DNA of 10,080 nt from contig JBAWEQ010000139.1 of NCBI GenBank assembly GCA_049591295.1, positions 1 to 10,080 on the forward strand, read 5' to 3'. A program made the translations under genes and the position numbers. Below, piece after piece: positions 1 through 9,100 of this stretch (position 1 is its first letter; every line of letters begins with the position of its first letter). The DNA is from DTPS01 sp049591295 (GTDB lineage: Bacteria; Acidobacteriota; UBA4820; DSQY01). A model generated the notes under the pieces. It was given only the letters and a program-made list of their open reading frames with translations. It did not search any database and was not told the DNA's origin.

Positions 1-88
1 TGACGCCCTTGCGCTTCGCTAGCCCTTCACCTCCATCAGGTTGGGCAGGGGACTTTCACCCCCAAGCTTCCGAACATGCCCGGCACAC
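1..88 (-). mobile_element. Group IIC intron, 5' end (partial, runs off left edge)
   Basis: Read on the minus strand, the sequence from position 88 downward starts GTGTGCCGGGCATG, matching the group II intron 5' consensus GUGYG. It continues with a GGGG-GTGAAAGT-CCCC hairpin (positions 48-63) and then CTAGCGAAGCGCAAGGGCGTC, the type of segment found in domain I of bacterial class C introns. The Oceanobacillus iheyensis IIC intron, as I recall it, has the same order: GUGUGCC start, GGGUGAGAGUCCC hairpin, then an AGC...CGCAAGGGUGUC segment. The 5' exon side ends in an intrinsic terminator hairpin and T-tract with the junction between 89 and 88, which is the insertion preference known for class C introns. 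The remainder of the ribozyme, any reverse transcriptase/maturase ORF and the 3' end lie outside the window, so completeness cannot be judged. Confidence 0.85.
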
Positions 89-89
89 C

Positions 90-120
90 AAAAAAGAGGC
101 GGGCCTGAAGCCCGCCCCTC
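90..120 (-). terminator. Intrinsic terminator of the giant PKD gene
   Basis: On the minus strand a perfect 7-bp GC stem, GGCGGGC (116-110) and GCCCGCC (104-98), encloses a 5-nt loop (109-105). It is followed by TC and a run of six T (95-90). It starts about 25 nt after the TAA stop of the giant gene and is correctly oriented to end its transcript. There is no T-tract on the plus-strand side, so it is not bidirectional. The group II intron begins one base after the T-run, so the hairpin also served as the intron's target-site landmark. Confidence 0.9.
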
Positions 121-142
121 TACTGTCCTGCTTGTTTCCCAG

Positions 143-3100
143 TTATGCCGGCGTCTTCACATAGAGGAACGTGTTGGACACGCCTCCGTCGTCCTGGTTG
201 ATCACCACGATCTGGACGGGAACGCCCTTGGGGACTAGAGACTGGACCCCCTTCAGGACGATCTTCGAGCCGCTCTTGACCGACACCGCCACCGGCGTCC
301 CGTTGATGGTCGCCTCGGCGTCCGCGTGGAAGTTAGTGCCGTAGACCACGATTCTGAAGGGATTCGGGAGCTTCTTGGCAGCCGCGATCTGCGGCGGAAC
401 GGGCAGCACGTGAATGATGATGCTGGCCGTCGCCGACTTGGAGGAGCCATCCGTCGCGGTCACGCTGACGGTGTAATCACCGATGGCCGCAAAGGTATGA
501 TTGGCGGTCTCTCCCATGGCCGTCGTCTGGTCACCGAAATTCCAAACGAAGCTGTAGTTGCCGTCGCCGCCGAGGGCGGCCGCCGACAGGTTCACGGTCA
601 GCGGCACCGTTCCTGATGTCGGCCCGCCGGTGATGCTGACCATCATGTCCTTGTAGGCGGTGACGACCACCGGGGTGCTCGTCATCGTGTGGTTGTGCCC
701 ATCGGTGACGGTCACCGTCACGCTGTAGGTACCAGGCAGATTGTAGATGTGGCTGGGCGTGGCACCCGTGGAGTTGGAGCCGTCGCCGAAGTTCCACAGG
801 TAGGTGTAGGCCCCGTCTCCTCCCGACGCCGTTGCCGTGAAGGAGTCGCTGAAGGGAAGGATGCCGGCATTCTGCAGGGCCGAGGCGCTGACCGACAGAG
901 GAGCCCATACGGTGATGGGCACCGTCGGGCTGTCAGCCACGTTGCCCACGCTGTCCACCACGTGGACGTAAGCGTTGAAGGTTCCCGGCGTGAGGTAGGT
1001 GAAATGACCGAGGCCGTCGGTATTGGTGCCGTCGTAGTGGTAGGTGTAGGTGTACGGTCCCACGCCGCCCTGCGCCGTCGCCGTGAAGCTCACGGTCAGG
1101 GGGTCGGTGCCCACCATGGGCGAGGCCGAGAGAGCCGCGCTGATGACGCCCTGCGCGACGATCTGCAGGGGCGTGCTGGTGGCCGTGTTGCCAGAGCCGT
1201 CGGTCACCGTGACGGTCACGGTGTAGGTGCCGGGGATGTTGTAGGTGAAGGTCGGCGTGGCGCCCGTGGCCGTGTTCCCGTTGCCGAAGTCCCACTTGTA
1301 GCTGTAAGCGGATGCGTCGCCGCCCGAAGCGGCGGCCGAGAAGCTCACCGCCAGGGGCACGGCGCCGGTCGTCGCCGGGCTGGCGCTCGCCGTCACCGTC
1401 AGCGGTGCCCAGACCGTCACGACCGACGGGGTGCTGGTCTGCGTGTTGCCGGCCGAATCCTTCACCGTCACGGTCGCCTGGAAGGTGCCCGTGGTGGAGT
1501 AGGTGTAAGTGAAATTGCCCGTGGAATTGGTGATGGTGCCCGAACCGTCACCCGGATTCAGCGCGAAGCTGTAACCGCCCGAACCGCCCTGCGCCGACGC
1601 CTTGAAGCTGACGTCGAGGTTGGCGAAGCCGTGAATCGGGAAAGCCGTCAGCCCGACGCCCAGGGTGCTCTGGGCGGCCACGGGAATGGTGTTGCTGGTC
1701 AGTTTGTGGCCCGAGGCATCCGTCACGGTCACGGTCACGTTGTAGGTGCCGGGCGTGTTGTAGGTGTGGCTGGCCGTTGCCGGCGAGGCGCCCGTCGAGG
1801 TGCTCGTCGTCCCGTCTCCCCACGACCAGGTCCAGGTGTAGGGCGACGATTGGTCGCCGCCCGAGGCCGTGGCCGAGAAGTTCACCTTCAGGGGCGACAG
1901 CCCGGAGGTGGCGGAGGTGGCGCCTAGGGAGACGCTGAGCCCGTTCCATACGGTGATGTCCACGTTGGCCATGGCCTTGTTGCCCGAGCCGTCGCTGGCC
2001 GTCATGACCACGTGATACGTTCCGCCGGCGCCGTACGTGTGCACCAGGCTGGTACCCGTGTTGCCGTCTCCGTAATCGAAGCTGTAGGTGTAGTTCCCGT
2101 CGCCGCCCGTGGCCGCCGGCGTGAAGGAGACGCCGAGCGGCGCGAAGCCGAGGATCGGCGTGGCCGTGAGCGTGGCGTTCATGACGCCCTGCGCCACGAT
2201 CGTGAGCGGAGCGCTGGTGGCCGTGTTGCCGGAGCCATCCGTGACGGTGCACGTCACCGAGTAGGTCCCCGGAAGGTTGTAGATGAACGAGGGGGCGGCG
2301 CCCGTGGCCGTGTTCCCGTTGCCGAAGCTCCACGCGTAGCTGTAGGCGGAGCTGTCGCCGCCGGTGGCGGAGCCGGTGAAGTTCACCGTGAGCGGCACGG
2401 GGCCTGTCGTGACGTTCGCCGTCGCCTTCACCGAAAGCGGCGACCAGACGGTGATCGGCACGCTGCTGCTGGTGGCCGTGTTGCCAGCCGAGTCCGTCAC
2501 CGCCACCGAGGCGCTGAAGCTTCCCGCGCTGGCGTAGGTGACCGTGAAGAGGCCCGTGGAATTCGTGATCGTGCCGGACCCGTTGCCGGGAGAGAGCACG
2601 TAGGTGTACGGTCCGACGCCGCCCTGGGCGGCCGCCGTGAAGCCCACCTGCATGCCCGCGAAGCCCCTCGTGGGGAAAGCGCTCAACCCGACGCTCAGGG
2701 TGCCCTGCGCCGTAACCGGGATGGTGTTGCTGGTCACCTTGTGGCCGGACGCGTCGGCGACGGTCACGGTCACATTGTAGGAGCCCGGCGTATGGAACGT
2801 GTGGCTCACCGCGCTCGGGGAGGCGCCCATCGAGCTGCTGGCCGTCCCGTCGCCCCAGGACCAGGTCCAGGCGTAGGGGGAGGAGGTGTCACCGCCGCTC
2901 GCCCTGCCGGTGAAGTTTACCGCCAGCGGAACGGGGCCCGTCGTGACGTTCGCCGTCGCGGAGACCGAAAGCGGCGCCCAGACGGTGATCGGCACGTTGC
3001 TGCTGGTGGCTTGGTGCGAGGCCGAGTCCGTCACGGACACGGAGGCGTTGTAGCTCCCCGCGGTGGAGTAGGTGAAGGTGAAGAGTCCGGTGGAGTTGGC

Positions 3101-6100
3101 GATCGTCCCGGACCCGTCGCCCGGCGTGAGCACGTAGGTGTAAGGACCGACGCCGCCCTGGGCGACCGCGGTGAAGGCCACCTGCATGCCCTGGAATCCC
3201 CGGGTGGGGAAGGCGGCCAAGCCAACTCCCAGGGTGGTTTGCGCCGTCACGGGAATGGTGTTGCTGGTCAGTTTGTGGCCGGAGGCGTCCGCGACGGTCA
3301 CCGTTACGTTGTAGGTGCCGGGCGTGTTGTAGGTGTGGCCGGCCGTTGCCGGCGAGGAGCCGGACGTGGTGCTCGTCGTCCCGTCGCCCCACGACCAGGT
3401 CCAGGTGTAGGGCGAGGATAGATCGCCGCCCGTGGCCGTCGCCGAGAAAATCACGGAGAGAGGCGTCAGCCCCGAGGTCCCCGAGGAGGCGCTCAGCACG
3501 ATGCTGAGCGGATCCCAGACCGTGACGTACACGTTGGCCACCGCGCTGTGGCCGGAGCCGTCGCTGGCCGTCATCGTGACCGTGTATTTCCCGCCGGCGG
3601 CGTACGTGTGGTTGAAGGCGCTGCCCGTCTGCGAGTCTCCGTAGGCGAAGCTGTAGGTGTAATTGCCGTCGCCTCCCGTGACGCTGGGCGTGAAGGTCAC
3701 CCCTAGCGGGGCGAACCCCAGCGTCGGGGTGGCGGAGAGGTTCGCCGACATGACGCCCTGCACCGTGATCTGGATGGGCGCGGAGCCGGCCGAATGGCCG
3801 GAGCCGTCGCTGACCGTGACGGCGGCCGTATAGGTGCCGGGGAGACTGTAGGTGTGGGCCGGGGCGCTGGGCGTGGTCGAGTTGACCGCCTGAGACCCGT
3901 CGCCGAAGGTCCAGGTGTAGGTGTAGTTGCCGTCGCCGCCCGCGGCGGAGCCGTTGAAGGTGACGGTCAGGGGTGTCGCGCCCGTGAGCGGAGTGCCGGA
4001 GGCGCTCACCGTCAGGGGATTCCAGACAGTGATCGGCACGGTGCTGCTGGTGGCCGAGTGCGAGGCCGAGTCCGTCACGGTGACGGACGCGTTCCAGCTG
4101 CCCGCCGTCAGGTAGGTGAAGGTGAAGAGGCCGGTCGAGTTGGTGATCGTCCCGGAGCCGTCGCCTGGAGTGAGCGCGTAGGTGTAGGGGCCGGCCCCGC
4201 CCTGAGCCACGGCCGTGAAGGCCACCTGCATCCCCTTGAATCCCCGCGTGGGAATCGCGGAGAGGCCCACGCCCAAGGTGTTCTGCGCCGTCACCGGGAT
4301 GACGTTGCTCGTGGCGGTGTTGCCCGAGGCGTCCGTGACGGTCACGCTCACGTTGTAGGTGCCGGCGGTGTTCCAGGTGTGTCCGTCGGTCATGGGGGAG
4401 GACGATCCGGAGCTGAGGTCCGGAGCGCCGTCGCTGAAGTTCCAGGAGAGGTTGTACTGCGAGGCGTTTCCGCCGCTGATGGCGGCCGAGAAGCCCACCG
4501 TGAGGGGCGCGATGCCGGAGGTTGCCGAGGTGTTGGTCAGGATCACCTGAAGCGGTGCCCATACCTTGATCGTGATCCCCGCGCTGGCGGAGTTCCCCGA
4601 ACCGTCGGAAACCGTCAACAGCGCATTGTAGGTCCCCGCGGTGGCATAGGTGTGGGTGTAGCCGGGCGAAAGAGACGTCGTAGGACCGGTTCCGTCGGCG
4701 GGATGGAAGGTGTAGGTGTAGTTCCCGTCTCCGCCGGAGACGCTGGCCAGAAAGCTCACGCCGAGGCTCGCGAACCCCTGGATCGGCGTGGCCGATAAGC
4801 TAGCCGTCATAGCACCGAGGGCGGTGACCTTGATGGCCGCGCTCGTCGCCGCGTGGCCCGAGCCGTCGGTCGCGACCGCGTAAGCGTAATAGGTACCGGC
4901 CGCCGCATAGGTATGGCTGGGGACGCTCGGGCTGATGTTGTCCACGAAAGACGCGCCGTCGCCGAAATACCACGTGTAGCTGTAGGTCTGATCGCCGCCG
5001 GCCGCCTGCGCGGTGAAGCCGACGGTCAGCGCCGCGTTGCCCGTCGTGGCCGAGGTGGCCGAGGCCGACACCGTCAGCGGAGCCCAGATGGTGACCGTCA
5101 CGGCCTGGGTGGTGGTGGTGCTTCCCGCCGAGTCGGTCACGGTCAGCGTGGCCTCGTAGGTGCCGGCGGCGCCGTAGAGGTAGGTCGGGGAGGATCCCGT
5201 GTTGGTGTCGCCATAGTGGAAGGAGAGGGTGTACGGGACCACGCCGCCCGTGATGCTGGGCAGGAATGTGATGGTGGACCCGAGGGTGGCCTTGAGGGGG
5301 GTCGCCGCCAGACTCGCCTGCAGGGGGGCCGCGACGGTGATGGGTCCGACCGCCGTGCTGGCGGTATTGCCGGCGCTGTCCGTCACGGTCAGGTTGGCCA
5401 TGAACGTGCCGGCGGTGAGGTAGGTGTGCGAGGGGCTCTGGACGTTGCCCGTGGTGCCGTCGCCGAAGGTCCAGGCGTAATTGTAGGTGTCGGTACCGCC
5501 CGCAACGGTGGTCGTAAAGGCAACGGCCAGCGGGGCGTTGCCCGTGAGCGGCGCGGCAGGCACGGTGATGACGCCGATGGTCAGCGGGTTCCACGCGTTG
5601 ATCGTCACCGGGCCGCTGATGGCCGTATTGCCCGCCGAGTCCGTGACGCTCACGCTCGCCGTGAAGGTGCCCGCCGTCGCGTAGGAGTGGCTGGGCGTGC
5701 TGCTCGCCGGGCTGGCGTCTCCGTAGGTGTAGCTCACGGTCGGGTACGATCCGCTCCCGCCCGAGATGACCGGGGTGAAGTTGACTGCCAGGGGCACGAA
5801 ACCGTGCGTCGGCGTGGCGCTGAGCGAGACGGTCAGGGACGCCTGGGCGGTGATCGAGAGGGTCGCGCTGCCAGTCCGGCCCGCGCCGTCCGTGGCCACG
5901 ACTTTGGCCGTGTAGGCGCCCGCCGTCGTGTATAGGTGCAATGCGCTCGCGCCGGTGCCCGTCCCTCCGTCGCCGAAGGTCCACGCATAGGTGTAGCTGC
6001 CGCTGCCGCCGGAGGCCAGGGCGGTGAAGTTCACGGTGAAGGGGACGGCGCTCGTGACCGCCGCCGCTGGGGCGGTGATGGAGACCGTGACCGCGCTCGC

Positions 6101-9100
6101 GACGCCTACGTTGACCACGCTGCTGTTGGCCGTGCTGCCCGTGCCGTCCTTCACCTGGACGTAGGTCCCGAAAGTTCCCGGGGCGGCGAAGCTATGGGTG
6201 AAGGTGGGCGTGGCGGAGGTCACGGCGCCCGATCCGTCGGCCGGGTAGAAGGTGTAGGTGTAGTTCCCGTCGCCGCCCGTGGCGGCGGCCGTGAAGTTGA
6301 CCGGCACCCCGACGGTCGCCGTCGTCGTCGAAGCCGACCAGGTCACGGCCAGCGGCGCCAGCACCGTGATCGAGTTCGACGCCGAGTTGTTCGCCGTGTT
6401 CGGATCGCACTGGTCGGCGGCCACGCTCGCGGACGTGGTGAAGCTTCCCGTGGAAGGGTAGTTCACGCTGTACTGGAAGAGGTAGGACGTGGAGGCCGGG
6501 ATGCTGGGCCACGTCACGACCACGGGGTTGGTCCCCGACACCGTCGGGCTGCCCGTGGTTCCGCCCAAGGCGTAGCCGGCGGCACCGGAGGGCAGGGTAA
6601 CCGAGAGGGCCGCGTTCGTCGCGGTGGTGGTGCCGCTCGCGTTCTGGACGTTCACGACGTAGGTAACCGTCTGGCCGGTCTTCGGGGATGCCGGAGTGGG
6701 CGTCGAGAAGGTGACGCCGAGGTCGGGCCCGGCTCCAACGACGATACAGTTGGAGAGCATGGAGGTGTTGTCGTTCGGGTCGGTGGCCGTGGCGTCCACG
6801 TTCAGCGGGGCCGCGACGGCCAGGGAGGCCGAGATCGCCGCGTTCCCGGAGGCATCCGTGGTCACCGTGGTTCGGCCCAGGAAGGTCCTCGCCTGACCCG
6901 GGCACTGCGTGTTCGAGAAGAACTCGATGGTGAAGGCGGTGTTGGGGGTGCTCGCCAGCGTGCCGAGGACCTGCAGGGTGCCGCCGCAGGCGTAGGCGCC
7001 GGTGAGCACGGGGGCCGCCTGGTTGTTGTTCGCGCCCGCCGCGAGCTGGATCGCACCCGATCCATTGGAGAAGATGGCATTGCCGAGGATGCCGTTGCCG
7101 ATTCCAGAAGCGACGTTCACGCCGTAGCCGCTATTATGGGCGATCACGTTCCCGGCGCCCGGAGCCGTACCGCCCACTACGAGATTGCTCGGCGTCGTCG
7201 AGTTCTGGGCGATGGTGACGCCGTCCCCCCCGTTCCCCGCGGTGGTGGTTCCGTCGGTCGACACACCGATGTAGTTGCCGCTGATGACGGCTCCGGTGGA
7301 TTGCTGCTCGATGTCGATCCCGTTATTACCGTTGTTGCCGATCACGTTGCGCGCCGCCGGGGAGGCCCCGCCGATGGTGGCGTTGACTTCCGCGAACAGG
7401 CCGATACCTTGGTTGGTGTTGCCGCCGGCGCTCCCGCCGTACTGTACCCCGATCAAGTTGCCCAGGACGCTGTTTCCCGACCCCATCCAAAGGACGATGC
7501 CCACGTTGTTCCCGGTCAGTTGATTGAAAGTGAACCCTCCGGTGCCGCCGATGGTGTTGGACGCGCCTGCGTACAGATAGAGGCCGTAGGTTGTATTGCC
7601 GCTGACGAAATTGCCCTCGATGGTGTTGTTGGTTCCTCCAACCAGGGTGACACCGTAGGCATTGGACTCGAAGAAATTGGTAGAGGCCACGACCGTGCCG
7701 CCGATGGTGTTGCCGGAAACGGAGTTGCCCTGGGTGCCGCTTTTAGCATTGTGAATGATGAGGCAGCCCTCTACGACATCCCCCCCCGTGACTCCCAGCG
7801 TTACGCCGTTTCCGGGCGCATATTCGATGTCCAGGGCGCGAAGGGTGGACCCTCCCGCGTTGATCGTGAGGACATCTCCGCTTCCCTGACTCACGCCCGT
7901 GATCGTGACGAGGGGACTGCCGCTGAACCCCGGCTCGGTCGAGCCGTCGAGGATGACCGGCACGGTAACGGCGGGCAGGGCAGTCAAGGGAGTGATCGTG
8001 GTGCTTCCGCTCGGGAGGTTGAACTGGATCAAGTTGAGGCCCGGCGCGGCGTTCGACAGGTTGATGCAGCTTCGCAGGGTGCCCGCCCCCGAATCGGCGT
8101 TGCTGGTTACGGTGAAGGTCGCGGTGGGCGTGGCGAGCTGCACGACGGGCGCGCTCATGCCCGCCTGCGCGACCACCAGGCCCTTCATGGCGCTCACCCC
8201 CAGCCGCATGGGAAGGACCGCCACGGGGGCGCTCGTTGTGGACACCGCGGCGTCTTCGGCAAGCCCGGTCGGGTAGGCCAGCGCCATGGAGGATCCCTGC
8301 GCGCCGTCGCCGCCGATCAGCATGTGCACGGACTTTCCGGCCGGATCTTCCACCAGGAGGTCCTGGCCGGGCGCGCCCGATACCTTACTCGCCACGAGCC
8401 GCGTCGCGCCCTCGATGGGCGCCCGCGTGATGGTTCGGCTGGCCCAGCCGGCCAAGGGCTGCCGCACCTGGTCCGTGGAGCCGTTGGAGAGGATGGAGAC
8501 GTCGCCGGTCGAAGAGAGCAGGGCAACCTGGTAGAGGCCCGACCCGGTGAAGCTGCCCACCGCCACGGAGCTGATGCTGAAGGGCATGGCGCGCTGGCTC
8601 GAAGCGAGCGCGCCTCCCTCTTCGCTGACCAGCACCAGGCTGCTGCCGGCGGCGACGGCCATATCCAGCATGCCCTTGGGACGGGCCACGCCGAAGGCGA
8701 TGTCCGAGGCGTCGGCCGGGAGGCCGAGGGTCTGGGGCCGATCATTCACGTTGCCGTAGACGAGGAGCTGAGAACCCGCGGAGGTGTGGATGCCCACCAC
8801 CGCGTCGCTCTGGCCAGCCCGGCCGAAGGAGCCGACGGCCATGTCCGTCACGGTTCCGGGCAGGCTGATGACCTGCGGAGCGGAGAAGCCTCCCTGGCCG
8901 TCGCCGGCCAGCAGGACGAGCCGCTGCCCGCCCTTCGCCGCGACGAGGAGGTCCTCATGCCCGTCCAGATTGAAATCGCCGGCCGCCAGGAAGTCGGGCC
9001 GGCAGGGAAGATCCACGCTGATGCCGGTGGGAAGAAAGGGAAAGTCGGAGAAGGTCCCGTTGGCGCGGTGCGCCTTCGCCGCCTTGCTGTAGGGGTAGAG

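Larger units (their letters stand above)
407..6355 (-). repeat. Array of 23 tandem PKD domains with alternating types
   Basis: Residues 1036-3018, 23 immunoglobulin-like PKD modules averaging about 86 residues. Typical marks are PLTVxFxAxAxGGDGxYTYxWxFGDG, HTYxxPGTYxVTVTVTDxSGxTATS and a short linker. From domain 3 to 21 every odd domain ends in a tryptophan linker (ITVW or similar) at residues 1290, 1459, 1634, 1813, 1982, 2161, 2339, 2505, 2684 and 2852. Most even domains end in AQ, AQG or a near variant. Odd (B) domains mostly replace the W-x-FGDG core by PGDGSG or YGD forms. Doublet lengths are 178-179 residues for domains 8-9, 12-13, 14-15 and 18-19, and 166-169 for domains 10-11, 16-17 and 20-21. 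Domains 1-5 are more divergent and domain 23 caps the array. Confidence 0.92.

Noticed and set aside
2012..3421. Plus-strand frame of 469 codons and similar antisense frames over the PKD array
   Set aside because: Their internal repetition (for example repeated GRRVA/GDGHRHVVGA-type strings) mirrors the PKD repeats on the other strand. There is no RBS and no domain content.
2889..4562. Minus-strand frame of 557 codons inside the giant gene
   Set aside because: It is an out-of-phase shadow of the same coding strand: low-complexity R/H/L/G sequence with no motifs, while the PKD frame is unbroken through it.
407..6355. CRISPR array or non-coding satellite
   Set aside because: The repeats are about 260 bp or longer, diverged, in frame and encode PKD domains. 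There are no short constant repeats with unique spacers.
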